Shown here piece by piece: positions 33,363-42,668 of a stretch of DNA of 64,000 nucleotides. The notes beneath the pieces were generated by a model, which saw only the letters and a program-made list of their open reading frames with translations, had not been told where the DNA came from and did no database searches. The position numbers were made by a program, and so were the translations under genes. How positions within the stretch are numbered: position 1 is the stretch's first letter; every line of letters begins with the position of its first letter. The stretch comes from Rossellomorea aquimaris (GTDB lineage Bacteria; Bacillota; Bacilli; Bacillales; Fictibacillaceae): positions 1 through 64,000 of the forward strand of contig JAIVLN010000006.1 in the NCBI GenBank assembly GCA_020524245.1. The letters run 5' to 3'.

Positions 33363-33509
33363 GGACAGTGGGATGCAAGAACAAAGAGTCATCCTAGTTC
33401 GCTGGAATTAAACGCCATGAGCGTGTTGGGGTCTTGTGTTGATTCTCTGCAGTTCTTTTTGGTATCATCAGTATATTGCAATACGTACGATTTTTTGGAG
33501 GTGGACGAT

Positions 33510-33800
33510 TTGTCTCGAATTTCGAAAGAAGAAGTGAAGCACGTTGCGAAGCTTGCTCGTCTGGACATGACAGATGAAGAAGCGGACATGTTTACGAAAC
33601 AGCTGGACGACATCATCAGTTATGCTGAACAGCTGAATGAACTCGATACAGAAAATGTGGAACCGACCACACACGTTTTAGATATGAAGAATGTTCTTCG
33701 TGAGGATGTAGAGAAGCCTTGGCTCAACAACGAAGAAGCGCTCAAAAATACACCAGACAAGCAGAACGGACTTATCAAAGTTCCAGCAGTTCTAGAGTAG
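33510..33800 (+). CDS. gatC: Glutamyl/aspartyl-tRNA amidotransferase subunit C
   Basis: 96 residues, the normal length, starting [20 protein letters not shown] from a TTG with TTGGAGGTGG ahead; an upstream ATG (33417) in frame would add 31 residues not found in the family. GatC stabilises the GatA-GatB complex that converts Glu-tRNA(Gln) and Asp-tRNA(Asn) to the correct amides. First gene of gatCAB. Confidence 0.96.
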   Translation: MSRISKEEVKHVAKLARLDMTDEEADMFTKQLDDIISYAEQLNELDTENVEPTTHVLDMKNVLREDVEKPWLNNEEALKNTPDKQNGLIKVPAVLE

Positions 33801-33818
33801 GGAGGGAGAAAACGGACG

Positions 33819-35276
33819 ATGTCTTTATTTGATAAGAAGATCTCAGAGCTACACGAGCTCCTACATAAGAAAGAAATGAAAGTTAGTGAACTCGTTGATG
33901 CTTCCTTCTCTCGTATCCAGCAAGTGGATGAGAAAGTGAAAGCATTTTTGACGTTGAATGAAGAAGAGGCACGCAAACAAGCGAACTTCCTCGATAGTAA
34001 AATGGGGACCGATGAGATGCGCGGACTCCTATTCGGTCTGCCGATCGGGGTGAAAGACAACATCTCAACGAAAGGCCTCCGCACGACGAACGGAAGTAAG
34101 CTGCAAGACAACTTCGTACCGGTTTATGACGCAACGGTCGTACAAAAGCTGAACGAAGCGGAGACCGTCACGATCGGAAAACTGAACATGGACGAATTCG
34201 CGATGGGATCCTCGAACGAAAACTCAGGATTTTTCAAAACGCGTAACCCGTGGAACACCGACTACGTACCAGGAGGATCTTCTGGTGGATCTGCAGCATC
34301 CGTCGCGGCAGGAGAAGTCTTTTTCTCATTAGGATCCGATACAGGTGGTTCCATCCGTCAACCAGCGGCATTCTGTGGTGTTGTCGGACTCAAACCGACC
34401 TACGGGCGCGTATCCCGTTTCGGACTAACGGCATTCGCTTCTTCACTCGACCAGATCGGACCGATCACGAACACGGTTGAAGACAATGCGTTCTTGCTAC
34501 AAGCGATCGCAGGTCACGACCCGATGGACTCTACATCTGCGAACGTGGACAAGCAAGACTACACATCAGCCCTCACTGGCGATGTAAAAGGTCTCAAAAT
34601 CGCGGTACCGAAAGAATACATCGGCGAAGGTGTAGATGAAGAAGTCAAAAACCGCGTCATGGAAGCCCTCAAAGTCCTTGAAGGCATGGGCGCTGAGTGG
34701 GAAGAAGTATCCCTACCTCACTCTAAATACGGGGTTGCGACATACTACTTGCTCGCTTCATCTGAAGCTTCTTCCAACCTTGCTCGCTTTGACGGTGTCC
34801 GTTACGGCGTAAGAGCGGAAGACGCCAAGAACCTCCTTGAGCTTTACAACAAAACGCGAAGCGAAGGATTCGGGGACGAAGTGAAACGCCGAATCATGCT
34901 TGGTACATTCGCGCTAAGCTCTGGTTTTTACGATGCATATTATAAGAAAGCTCAGAAAGTACGTACATTGATCAAAAACGACTTCGAACAAGTCTTTGAA
35001 AAATATGATGTCATCCTTGGACCGACTGCTCCGACGACAGCGTTCAAGATCGGCTCCAAAATCGACGATCCACTGACGATGTATGCGAACGACATCCTGA
35101 CAATACCTGTGAACCTTGCAGGCGTACCAGCAATCTCCGTTCCATGCGGACTTTCAAACGGATTGCCAGTCGGACTACAAATCATCGGAAAAGCATTTGA
35201 TGAGAGCACCGTCTATCGCGTAGCGCACGCTTACGAACAAGCGACAGACCATCATCAAAACAAGCCGGAATTGTAA
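33819..35276 (+). CDS. gatA: Glutamyl/aspartyl-tRNA amidotransferase subunit A
   Basis: 485 residues, an amidase-signature enzyme that releases ammonia from glutamine. The Ser-Ser-Lys triad region is clear: the Lys in [10 protein letters not shown], then [16 protein letters not shown] and [29 protein letters not shown] precedes the ATG, 18 bases after gatC. Confidence 0.97.
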   Translation: MSLFDKKISELHELLHKKEMKVSELVDASFSRIQQVDEKVKAFLTLNEEEARKQANFLDSKMGTDEMRGLLFGLPIGVKDNISTKGLRTTNGSKLQDNFVPVYDATVVQKLNEAETVTIGKLNMDEFAMGSSNENSGFFKTRNPWNTDYVPGGSSGGSAASVAAGEVFFSLGSDTGGSIRQPAAFCGVVGLKPTYGRVSRFGLTAFASSLDQIGPITNTVEDNAFLLQAIAGHDPMDSTSANVDKQDYTSALTGDVKGLKIAVPKEYIGEGVDEEVKNRVMEALKVLEGMGAEWEEVSLPHSKYGVATYYLLASSEASSNLARFDGVRYGVRAEDAKNLLELYNKTRSEGFGDEVKRRIMLGTFALSSGFYDAYYKKAQKVRTLIKNDFEQVFEKYDVILGPTAPTTAFKIGSKIDDPLTMYANDILTIPVNLAGVPAISVPCGLSNGLPVGLQIIGKAFDESTVYRVAHAYEQATDHHQNKPEL

Positions 35277-35290
35277 GGGGGGACGAAGAG

Positions 35291-36724
35291 ATGCATTTTG
35301 AAACGATCATTGGACTTGAGGTCCACGCAGAACTGAAAACGAACTCGAAGATCTTCTGTAGCTGTTCCACAGAATTCGGTGCACCGCCGAACACGAACGT
35401 GTGCCCGATCTGTCTTGGACACCCAGGGGTTCTGCCTGTCGTGAACAAACAAGCAGTTGATTTTGCAATGCGCGCCGCGATGGCACTGAACTGTGAAATC
35501 ACACGCGAAACGAAATTCGACCGTAAAAACTACTTCTATCCGGATAACCCGAAGGCGTACCAGATCTCGCAATTTGATAAGCCGATCGGTCAAAACGGAT
35601 GGATTGAAATTGAAGTAGATGGCGTGAAAAAGAGAATCGGAATCACGCGTCTTCATATGGAAGAAGATGCAGGTAAATCAATGCACGCAGACGACGGCAC
35701 ACACTCCCTCGTGGACTTGAACCGTCAAGGGACGCCGCTCGTCGAGATCGTATCCGAGCCGGACATCCGTACGCCGGAAGAAGCATACGCTTATTTGGAA
35801 AAGTTGAAGGCGATCCTGCAATATACCGAAGTTTCCGATTGTAAAATGGAAGAAGGATCGTTGCGTTGCGACGCGAACATTTCCCTTCGTCCAGTCGGAC
35901 AAGAGAAGTTCGGTACGAAGGCAGAGCTGAAAAACTTGAACTCGTTCGCGAACGTTCAAAAAGGACTAGCACATGAACAAGTCCGTCAGGAAAAAGAACT
36001 GCTTAGCGGTGGAGAAATCCTTCAAGAGACACGTCGTTTTGATGAACAGACGAAGAAAACGATCCTCATGCGTGTTAAAGAAGGATCTGACGACTATCGT
36101 TACTTCCCAGAACCGGATCTCGTCGGTCTTTCCATCGATGAAGACTGGATCGAACGCGTCCGATCAGAAATCCCTGAGCTTCCAGACGTACGTAAACAGC
36201 GCTACATCGAAGACATGAAGCTGCCTGCTTATGACGCGATGGTTTTAACACAGTCGAAGAAAATGTCCGATTTCTTTGAAGAAGTGCTTGCACAAGGTGC
36301 AGATGCGAAAGCCGCATCCAACTGGATGATGGGTGAAGTTTCTGCGTACTTGAACGCAGAGTACAAGGAGATCGACGAAGTCGCGCTTACGCCAGAAGGC
36401 TTAGCGAAGATGATCGACCTCATTGAAAAAGGAACGATTTCTTCTAAAATTGCGAAAAAAGTCTTCAAGGAACTCATCGAAAACGGAGGAGATCCAGAAG
36501 TCATCGTCAAGGAGAAAGGACTCGTCCAAATCTCTGATGAAGGTGAACTGCGCAAGATCGTGACAGGCATTTTAGATGAAAACGAACAATCGATCGAAGA
36601 CTACAAGAACGGAAAAGACCGTGCGCTCGGGTTCCTCGTCGGCCAAGTGATGAAGGCGACAAAAGGGAAAGCGAACCCGCCGATGGTCAACAAATTGCTC
36701 GTTGAAGAAATGGACAAAAGATAA
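35291..36724 (+). CDS. gatB: Glutamyl/aspartyl-tRNA amidotransferase subunit B
   Basis: 477 residues. The kinase-like GatB core ([20 protein letters not shown], the zinc region FCSCSTEF and CPICLGHPG, then [17 protein letters not shown]) is followed by the helical tail and the YqeY-like C-terminal domain that grips the tRNA. GGGGGGACGAAGAG precedes the ATG. Last gene of gatCAB; a terminator follows. Confidence 0.97.
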   Translation: MHFETIIGLEVHAELKTNSKIFCSCSTEFGAPPNTNVCPICLGHPGVLPVVNKQAVDFAMRAAMALNCEITRETKFDRKNYFYPDNPKAYQISQFDKPIGQNGWIEIEVDGVKKRIGITRLHMEEDAGKSMHADDGTHSLVDLNRQGTPLVEIVSEPDIRTPEEAYAYLEKLKAILQYTEVSDCKMEEGSLRCDANISLRPVGQEKFGTKAELKNLNSFANVQKGLAHEQVRQEKELLSGGEILQETRRFDEQTKKTILMRVKEGSDDYRYFPEPDLVGLSIDEDWIERVRSEIPELPDVRKQRYIEDMKLPAYDAMVLTQSKKMSDFFEEVLAQGADAKAASNWMMGEVSAYLNAEYKEIDEVALTPEGLAKMIDLIEKGTISSKIAKKVFKELIENGGDPEVIVKEKGLVQISDEGELRKIVTGILDENEQSIEDYKNGKDRALGFLVGQVMKATKGKANPPMVNKLLVEEMDKR

Positions 36725-36737
36725 GGAAAATGAACCA

Positions 36738-36764
36738 GGAAGCCCCACTATCGGGCTTCCTTTC
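36738..36764 (+). terminator. Terminator after gatB
   Basis: GGAAGCCC pairs with GGGCTTCC around CACTATC, with a short T-rich tail. Confidence 0.8.
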
Positions 36765-36805
36765 TGATTGCAAAAATAATCTGCTTGTCCTGTGAAATTA
36801 GAACT

Positions 36806-36834
36806 TTGCATTTTGGATGACAGGTCACTATAAT
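36806..36834 (+). promoter_or_regulatory. SigA promoter of dgkB
   Basis: TTGCAT (36806-36811) and a perfect TATAAT (36829-36834) with a 17-bp spacer, about 90 bases before dgkB. Confidence 0.75.
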
Positions 36835-36922
36835 AAGATGAGTTAGAAAAAATTAGCACAAACTTGACACGAAACTGGAGCCTATGACGTAAACAGATAG
36901 AAAGTTAAAAAAGGTGATCCTT

Positions 36923-37834
36923 ATGAAACGAGCACGATTAATCTATAATCCGACATCAGGGCGGGAACAAGTGAAACGTCAATTGCCTTACATACTCGAA
37001 AAACTCGAGAAAGCAGGCTATGAAACGTCCACTCACGCCACTTGTGCCGACGAAGGTGACGCGACACGAGCTGCTGCGAAAGCAGTGGAGAGGGAGTACG
37101 ATCTCGTCATCGCAGCCGGCGGAGACGGAACGATTTACGAAGTCATCAACGGCATTGCCGAGCTCCCGAACCGACCGAAAATGGGCATCATTCCAGCAGG
37201 AACGACCAATGACTTTGCACGTGCACTTGGAGTCCCACGCACGATTGAAGGGGCTGTAGAAGTGTTGTGTGAAGGCGTCGACATCCCGGTCGATATCGGA
37301 CGCGTGAACGGCAAGTACTTCGTCAACATCGCCGGTGGCGGTAAGCTGACCGAGTTGACGTACGCGGTACCAAGCCAGATGAAGACGATGATTGGGCAGC
37401 TTGCCTATTACTTGAAAGGGATGGAAATGCTGCCATCGATCCGTCCGACGAACGTCAAGATTGAGTATGATGACAAAGTGTTCGAAGGCGACATCATGCT
37501 GTTCCTTGTGGCGAATACGAACTCTGTCGGCGGTTTTGAAAAACTCGCGCCCCTTTCAGAGTTCAACGACGGCTATTTCGACCTCGTCATCTTGAAAAAG
37601 ACGAACCTCGCGGAGTTTATCCGGATTGCAACGCTTGCAATCAAAGGCGAGCATATCCGAGACGAACACATCATCTATGAAAAAGCAAGACGCGTGAAAA
37701 TCCATACGGATGAAAAAATGCAGTTGAATCTCGACGGTGAATACGGTGGGCTTTTACCAGGGGAGTTCGTGAACCTGAGACACCACCTACAGATGATCGT
37801 CCCGAAAAATCGCTTCGTAACGAATGGCGACTAA
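36923..37834 (+). CDS. dgkB: Diacylglycerol kinase DgkB
   Basis: 303 residues, identical in length to B. subtilis DgkB (YerQ). Soluble lipid kinase that recycles diacylglycerol to phosphatidic acid. The N-terminal motif LIYNPTSGREQVK, the catalytic loop AAGGDGTIYEVING and GIIPAGTTNDFARALG are all present. The start is ATG 36923; AAAAAAGGTGATC is the ribosome binding site and overlaps the upstream in-frame GTG. Confidence 0.95.
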   Translation: MKRARLIYNPTSGREQVKRQLPYILEKLEKAGYETSTHATCADEGDATRAAAKAVEREYDLVIAAGGDGTIYEVINGIAELPNRPKMGIIPAGTTNDFARALGVPRTIEGAVEVLCEGVDIPVDIGRVNGKYFVNIAGGGKLTELTYAVPSQMKTMIGQLAYYLKGMEMLPSIRPTNVKIEYDDKVFEGDIMLFLVANTNSVGGFEKLAPLSEFNDGYFDLVILKKTNLAEFIRIATLAIKGEHIRDEHIIYEKARRVKIHTDEKMQLNLDGEYGGLLPGEFVNLRHHLQMIVPKNRFVTNGD

Positions 37835-37839
37835 CGTAA

Positions 37840-37875
37840 AAAAAGAGTTGATCCACTAAGGATGCAACTCTTTTT
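37840..37875. terminator. Bidirectional terminator after dgkB
   Basis: AAAAAGAGTTG (37840-37850) pairs with CAACTCTTTTT (37865-37875), with an inner ATCC/GGAT extension. It also follows the convergent gene that ends at 37876. Confidence 0.9.
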
Positions 37876-38319
37876 CTATTGAACTTTTACCTTGAAAGCA
37901 AAAGAACCGCTGCCTCGGTCCCAGCTGGCATGGATGCTGTATATGTAAGTTCCTGGAGCTTCGGGGACAGTTAGGATGTTGCCATCTAGCTGAGCCTCTT
38001 CTAGATCGGTAGTAGTCCAAAGGGAGGCACCGAGGGATCCTTCTTGAGGTTCTCTGCGGAAGTCGATCGTGATCTTTGCACCAGCTGGAACAATCACGGC
38101 AGAATCTTCCACTAATTCAGGTGGTGCGACGGTATCCATACACTGGGCACTCATAAGGCCGTCCCAGCAATAAGAGCCTTGCGTAGTCGGAATGGAGATA
38201 AGCTTTCCCTCAACTGAAACCTTTGGCTTTGGAGGTGATGTGCTGAATAAGCCTGCAAAGATAATGATAACGCCTACAACTAAGCCTGGAATAAGCAGCC
38301 CCTTAAAGAATTTTTTCAT
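37876..38319 (-). CDS. Membrane-anchored extracellular protein, unknown
   Basis: 147 residues with an N-terminal hydrophobic anchor (about 7-27) and an extracellular beta-rich domain. Two cysteines (YCWDG and AQCMD) could form a disulphide. The tail PGTYIYSIHASWDRGSGSFAFKVKV looks like the last strands of an immunoglobulin-like fold. I do not recognise the family. Last of three minus-strand genes (38861 down to 37876) that are closely spaced and probably one operon. Confidence 0.7.
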   Translation of the reverse strand: MKKFFKGLLIPGLVVGVIIIFAGLFSTSPPKPKVSVEGKLISIPTTQGSYCWDGLMSAQCMDTVAPPELVEDSAVIVPAGAKITIDFRREPQEGSLGASLWTTTDLEEAQLDGNILTVPEAPGTYIYSIHASWDRGSGSFAFKVKVQ

Positions 38320-38327
38320 AAGACCCC

Positions 38328-38618
38328 CTACATGAATTCCGAGTCTTCCATTTGGTCTTTATATTTCGCACGGTAATAGAGTTTTACAATCAATAATAAA
38401 AACAACGAAATGCCGATTATCAGCAGTCCGATACCGCCATAGGCAATGCCAGCCCATCCTTTAATAAAAGTGATGCTGTAAACCAGAAGGGTTGCACCTA
38501 ATTGGAAAACAGAATAGGGAAGTATGTACCAGAGCATTTTATCGTGGAAATAGATGATCAGCCAACTGAAGATGATCCAGCTGAAGCTGATGGCAACCAA
38601 CAGAACAATATCGGTCAT
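38328..38618 (-). CDS. Small membrane protein, unknown
   Basis: 96 residues with three predicted helices (about 5-25, 31-52 and 55-80) and an acidic C-terminus KDQMEDSEFM. GGAGGCTATC precedes the ATG on this strand. It lies 8 bases before the anchored protein gene, in an apparent three-gene operon. Family not recognised. Confidence 0.7.
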   Translation of the reverse strand: MTDIVLLVAISFSWIIFSWLIIYFHDKMLWYILPYSVFQLGATLLVYSITFIKGWAGIAYGGIGLLIIGISLFLLLIVKLYYRAKYKDQMEDSEFM

Positions 38619-38630
38619 AATGATAGCCTC

Positions 38631-38861
38631 CTAGACGCTGCTATTTCTTTTTATGTATGTGGCTAAGCTGAAATTTAGTAAAGGGAGGAGCGAAATCCAC
38701 CATAGAGTGGGTGAACCAAGGAAGTAAAGGGTAGCAGGAAACAGGATAAACCCGCTGATCATGGTATAAGAATAGTCTCGCTTTATGATGGAGTAGATCA
38801 AGATGAAAAGCGATGAGATGATACAACCCCAGAATAGAAACCCTGCCCAAAAAAACTCCAT
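38631..38861 (-). CDS. Small membrane protein, unknown
   Basis: 76 residues, hydrophobic throughout, with two or three helices and a basic tail KRNSSV. AGAGGGGG precedes the ATG. First gene of the small minus-strand operon. Family not recognised. Confidence 0.65.
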   Translation of the reverse strand: MEFFWAGFLFWGCIISSLFILIYSIIKRDYSYTMISGFILFPATLYFLGSPTLWWISLLPLLNFSLATYIKRNSSV

Positions 38862-38955
38862 TCTCTAAACCCCCTCTTATTGACATTATATACCTTCTTA
38901 AACCTCGTATCGAACATTATTCGTAGGAAAGTAGGTTACATTAAGGATAATGTCT

Positions 38956-39660
38956 ATGAAGGGTCGGATAGAAATGAGCCTCTATGAATTATCGATTCGG
39001 TTAGTGCTGTCTTTCGTCGCTTTACTGATCCTAACGCGTTTGATGGGACGGAAAGAACTGAGCCAGATCACTTTCCATAACTTTGTGTCTGCTGTGGCAA
39101 TCGGGAACATCGCTGGATCTTTGGCGGCCGACAATGCACTGAGTATTAGGAATGGGCTATATGGGCTTGTAGGATGGTCGCTGTTTACAGTGGCGCTCGG
39201 TTACCTCAATCTCAAATTTCAAACATCACGGAAGCTATTGAATGGAGATTCGCTCATCGTCATTAAAGGAGGAAAGATTGTAGAAGGGGCCATGTCCAGT
39301 GCCCGGCTGGACATGGATTCATTGAATATGATGCTACGCTCGAAAAACGTGTTCAGCCTGGCCGATGTAGATTATGCGATCTTCGAAACGGACGGAACGT
39401 TATCGGTTATGAAAAAAGAGCAAAAGCAGACAGTGACCAAGGCAGATTTGAATTTGATGAGTTCAAAGAAAGTCATTCCAATCGGCACAGAAGTCATCTC
39501 GGATGGAGAAGTGTCGGAGGAGAACTTAGCCAAATTGAACCTGAGTGCTTTATGGTTAGAGCAGCAATTAAGAAAAGTGGACATAGCATCACCAGCGGAA
39601 GTGTTTTACGCAGAGGTCCAGAAAGACGGCTCCCTGTACGTAGATCGGAAAGATGTGTAG
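38956..39660 (+). CDS. DUF421 (YetF-type) membrane protein
   Basis: 234 residues. Three N-terminal helices (about 12-30, 45-60 and 70-85; LTRLMGRKELSQITFHNFVSAVAIGNIAGSLA is the family region) are followed by the cytoplasmic DUF421 domain with GDSLIVIKGGKIVEG and LRSKNVFSLADVDYAIFE. YetF-like proteins in B. subtilis act in spore or membrane maintenance but the mechanism is unsettled. ATGs at 38950 and 38974 are also possible; AAGGAT is best spaced for 38956. Confidence 0.82.
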   Translation: MKGRIEMSLYELSIRLVLSFVALLILTRLMGRKELSQITFHNFVSAVAIGNIAGSLAADNALSIRNGLYGLVGWSLFTVALGYLNLKFQTSRKLLNGDSLIVIKGGKIVEGAMSSARLDMDSLNMMLRSKNVFSLADVDYAIFETDGTLSVMKKEQKQTVTKADLNLMSSKKVIPIGTEVISDGEVSEENLAKLNLSALWLEQQLRKVDIASPAEVFYAEVQKDGSLYVDRKDV

Positions 39661-39685
39661 AGCCATTCGACAAATTTAAACTCAC

Positions 39686-39719
39686 TTCAAACAAACGTTT
39701 GATTGAAGTGTCAGACACT
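39686..39719. repeat. CAAACGTTTG palindrome and GTGTCAGACAC palindrome
   Basis: A near-perfect 22-bp palindrome centred on CAAACAAACGTTTGATTG (39686-39707) runs into AGTGTCAGACACT (39707-39719). Related copies of the first lie at 41915 and 41971, and of the second in the GTGCCAGGCAC family. Confidence 0.7.
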
Positions 39720-39779
39720 ATCTGCGCAGATTTGTTGCTGCTTATTTAAAATGGTGGATGACATTTTTAATGTAGGTAA

Positions 39780-40214
39780 AAAGAATACAACATACTAACA
39801 AACTGTAAAAAAATTTCGGCAAGTGGATTGGGTGGAAACTATTTTTACTCCTACGGACAGAATAATCTTTCTACACATTACACTTCAGGTTATGTAACAG
39901 TAGATATAAATATCTTTAATCATAAAATTTACACTAGTTATAGTCCATTTACAAAAACTCATAGTGGGAAAAGTGTTAGTAAGCTAGGTCACAAATTGTC
40001 ATTTGAAGCATTTGGTGTAGTTGGTAGTAATGGTGTGATTGGTAAGATTGCAACAAGATCTTTAAACTGGGACTGCTCCAACACTTCTAAATGTTCCGGT
40101 AATAAAGTCACAGAATTTAGTGGTGCTGTATTGTATTGGTCTATGTTCGGAAAAGATTGGTATAATCAGAATGAGAAGTATATAGATTTTGCTCTTGTAA
40201 GAAAAGGATTTTAA
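39780..40214 (+). pseudogene. 5'-truncated gene remnant of a secreted-type protein
   Basis: An open frame of about 145 codons from 39780 with no ATG or GTG start and no ribosome binding site; the first possible start is a TTG at 39828. The product (ISASGLGGNYFYSYGQNN, then YWSMFGKDWYNQNEKY) is rich in Tyr, Ser, Gly and Asn and looks like the mature part of a secreted protein whose signal peptide has been lost. It is A+T rich like the next gene. Family not recognised. Confidence 0.5.
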
Positions 40215-40259
40215 AAGTTTTTCAGATAGTTAATTTCACTTTTATTAGGGGATGAGAGC

Positions 40260-40757
40260 ATGTGGAAAAAAATTCTACTTAGCAGTATAGTATCATTTGG
40301 TTTAATATGGGTGCTTTTATCAGTTAAAGAGACTTTAGCAATTACATATGAAACCCCTACGGAAGCCATTAAGAATGAATTATCCACAAATGCTGAATTT
40401 AATATTACTTTTAACGAAGAGAAAAATGCGGCAATTGTAATTACCCCTCAAAAAGTGATCATTCTCAAAACAAATATGTTTGGATGGAAAATCACCGACA
40501 TTATTGAAGGGCTAAATACATCTATGTTAATTAATTTTGACGGGAATCAAAACATATGGTTTGGAAAAATTGAAGATAAGGTTAAAGAAGTGACCATTAA
40601 CAAGAAATTAACACAACTAATACACTTGAAAAATGGAACAAAATATTGGGTATTTTTTGATCTGAATCAAGCATTATTGAAAGATGATGGAATTACAGTA
40701 ACCCACTACAACAATAAAAATGAAAAAGTAAATGAACATACCCTCTATAATTATTGA
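40260..40757 (+). CDS. Secreted or anchored hypothetical protein
   Basis: 165 residues with an N-terminal signal or anchor (KILLSSIVSFGLIWVLLSV) and an extracellular domain of alternating strands (NAAIVITPQKVIILKTNMFGW, LIHLKNGTKYWVFFD). AGGGGATGAG precedes the ATG. A+T rich, unlike the neighbouring core genes, and adjacent to the truncated remnant, which suggests a shared foreign origin. Family not recognised. Confidence 0.65.
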   Translation: MWKKILLSSIVSFGLIWVLLSVKETLAITYETPTEAIKNELSTNAEFNITFNEEKNAAIVITPQKVIILKTNMFGWKITDIIEGLNTSMLINFDGNQNIWFGKIEDKVKEVTINKKLTQLIHLKNGTKYWVFFDLNQALLKDDGITVTHYNNKNEKVNEHTLYNY

Positions 40758-40795
40758 ATTAGTGTTTACATGTTTAGTTGAATATATTTAAAGAA

Positions 40796-40828
40796 AAAGA
40801 TATAGCTTTGTAAGCTATGTCTTTTTTT
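40796..40828 (+). terminator. Terminator after the hypothetical gene
   Basis: AAAGATATAGCTT pairs with AAGCTATGTCTTT (one G-U) around a 3-base loop, followed by T. Confidence 0.85.
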
Positions 40829-40873
40829 GTATGGTAAACTGATGGAAAAGTATACCATAAGGAGGCGTCAGTT

Positions 40874-41887
40874 TTGGGGAATTTCGAGGTAAAGGTGTTG
40901 GAGTTTAGAGGCAGTGCGTATCAGATCGGCTATAACCAGGGGAAACAGTTGGATCCGAAGAGTCTGTATTGGATGAAAGACTTTACTCATGTTCCAATTG
41001 ATGCAGACGAGACAACAGCGGTTTTCAAAAGCTTCGCTCCACATTTACTAGATGAGATTCAAGGCTTAGGAGATGCACTTGAGATGTCCTTCGAAAGAGC
41101 TTTGCGCTTGTTCAGCGGATACGATTTACCGAAGCTTGAAGCCATCGGATGTTCTTCCAAAGTCACACAGGATTACCTGGTACGGAACTATGATTTTTCT
41201 CCTGCGGTTTATGATCATCAGCTCGTTTTCAGCCAGCCGACGGAGGCAGCTGCCAGTGCTGGATATACCCTTCATCAGATGGGACGTCATGAAAGCGTCA
41301 ACGAGCATGGAGTGGCGACTGCCCTTCACTTTGTGAACAATGCGAACCAGGTGACGGGGTTTATGAGCAGTACAATCGTCCGGATGATGGCGGACCTGTG
41401 TAAATCGACGGATGACTGTATCCAGTTGTTAAAAGAGCTTCCACACGCATGCTCTTACAATTATTCCATCGGCGACAGCAACGGAAATCATGCGGTTGTG
41501 GAAGCCTCAACGGAAAAAGTGGTGGTTCGCTCAGGAGAAGAGGCGTTAGCATGTACGAACCACTTTCAGGATGCCGGGATGAGTCAATTTAACCGAGAAC
41601 GGCTCGGGCATTCTAATGCGAGGCAAGATGCGATTGAAGCAAAGCATGCAGATGGGGAGGAGGTCTTCAAGTGGTTCAGTGATCCGGAATCTCCGATGTT
41701 CTTTGAAGATTATGAGCAGTTTTACGGAACATTACATACCTTCGCTTACCTGTTTGACAAAGCCCTTCTATTGACCAAACTTGCGAAAGGTGAGACATTG
41801 GAGCTCAAATTCCAGGATTGGGTGAAAGGGAAACCGATACCCACAAATGTGTTAAAAGGTATGATGAGTACATATAAAAGAGCTTAA
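40874..41887 (+). CDS. C45-type autoproteolytic acyltransferase/hydrolase
   Basis: 337 residues from a TTG with GGAGGCG ahead. The Ntn-hydrolase pattern AIGCSSKVTQDYLVRNYDFSP contains the Cys expected to become the N-terminal nucleophile after self-cleavage, and a later SYNYSIGDSNGNHAVVEAS segment is typical of acyl-CoA:6-APA acyltransferase-like proteins and YvrP-like peptidases. Substrate unknown (amide bonds such as penicillins or N-acyl amino acids in relatives). A TATGGTA/TACCATA inverted repeat lies just upstream at about 40830-40859. Confidence 0.8.
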   Translation: MGNFEVKVLEFRGSAYQIGYNQGKQLDPKSLYWMKDFTHVPIDADETTAVFKSFAPHLLDEIQGLGDALEMSFERALRLFSGYDLPKLEAIGCSSKVTQDYLVRNYDFSPAVYDHQLVFSQPTEAAASAGYTLHQMGRHESVNEHGVATALHFVNNANQVTGFMSSTIVRMMADLCKSTDDCIQLLKELPHACSYNYSIGDSNGNHAVVEASTEKVVVRSGEEALACTNHFQDAGMSQFNRERLGHSNARQDAIEAKHADGEEVFKWFSDPESPMFFEDYEQFYGTLHTFAYLFDKALLLTKLAKGETLELKFQDWVKGKPIPTNVLKGMMSTYKRA

Positions 41888-41914
41888 TAAGGCCATCGAC
41901 ATCTTTCTCAACAA

Positions 41915-41992
41915 TTCAAACAAACATTTGATTAATAAGGCCAAACCACTGTCCTATCAACATTCGTAAAATCAAACAAACGTTTAATTAAG
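41915..41992. repeat. Two CAAACAAACRTTTRATTAA palindromic repeats
   Basis: Copies at 41915-41936 and 41971-41992 resemble the palindrome at 39686. Together they bracket the A+T-rich islet and the acyltransferase gene. No gene here. Confidence 0.65.
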
Positions 41993-42000
41993 ACCATCCG

Positions 42001-42059
42001 GTGCCAGGTACCTTTTAGGACTCCTTGTATATCAGGGCTTCTAAAAAGGTACCTGGCAC
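42001..42059. repeat. Long inverted repeat with GTGCCAGGTACC arms
   Basis: GTGCCAGGTACCTTTTAG (42001-42018) pairs with CTAAAAAGGTACCTGGCAC (42041-42059) with one bulged A and a 22-base loop. It belongs to the GTGCCAGGCAC family. It sits upstream of the sigma-factor gene and could be a terminator-like structure, but no T tract follows. Confidence 0.8.
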
Positions 42060-42149
42060 TTCTAAGTGATGCTTAAAAAAATCATAAATAGAAATGAACT
42101 TTTTGTGGGGTTCACGACTCTAACAGGTAAGAAAGTGGGGGGAGAGCCA

Positions 42150-42668
42150 TTGGAGATCGATAAGTTGGTGCGTCGAGCGCAACGAGGGGATAAAGAAGCA
42201 TTACTACAGTTGGTGTTTGCCAGAAAAGATGAGTATTACCGGCTTGCCTATAGCTACTTAAGACATGAAGAGGACGCCATGGACGCGTTAGAGGACATGA
42301 TCGTCATCCTTTATGAGAAAATCAACAAACTGAAAAAACGAGCATCCTTTTACAGTTGGAGCAAAACGATTCTCGTCAACCAGTGTCACGTTACATTAAG
42401 GAAACGGAACAAGGTAACGGTGGTGGAAAATACGCCCGAATCATTCCTAAATAAAGAAGGAGACACTGCCATCTACAAGTTAGACGTGAAAACCCACTTA
42501 GAACGTTTGAATCACGACCAGAAGGAAGCGATTCAGTTAAGATACTGGCTGGATTATGATTATGAAACCATTGCGCAGATCACGAAAGTCCCTCTTGGCA
42601 CGGTCAAATCCAGGATTTCAACCGGTCTCAAGAAGCTGAAAGAATTATTGGGAGGTGAATACCTATGA
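42150..42668 (+). CDS. ECF-type sigma factor
   Basis: 172 residues when started at TTG 42150, which has GGGGGGAG ahead; the open frame begins at 42066 but that extension is unlike the family. Region 2 is AYSYLRHEEDAMDALEDMI and region 4 is IQLRYWLDYDYETIAQITK followed by PLGTVKSRISTGLKKL. It overlaps the next gene by 4 bases. The partner downstream, with one membrane helix, should hold it inactive until a cell-envelope signal arrives. Confidence 0.9.
   Translation: MEIDKLVRRAQRGDKEALLQLVFARKDEYYRLAYSYLRHEEDAMDALEDMIVILYEKINKLKKRASFYSWSKTILVNQCHVTLRKRNKVTVVENTPESFLNKEGDTAIYKLDVKTHLERLNHDQKEAIQLRYWLDYDYETIAQITKVPLGTVKSRISTGLKKLKELLGGEYL

Noticed and set aside
33154..33392. Minus-strand frames encoding 7-residue repeats over the third array
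   Set aside because: Artefact of a period divisible by three; the start and end lie in unrelated sequence without translation signals.
39780..40214. Lactococcin 972-like bacteriocin
   Set aside because: There is a loose likeness (Gly-Gly start, KTHS segment), but no signal peptide, and length and the C-terminal half do not fit; too weak to claim.
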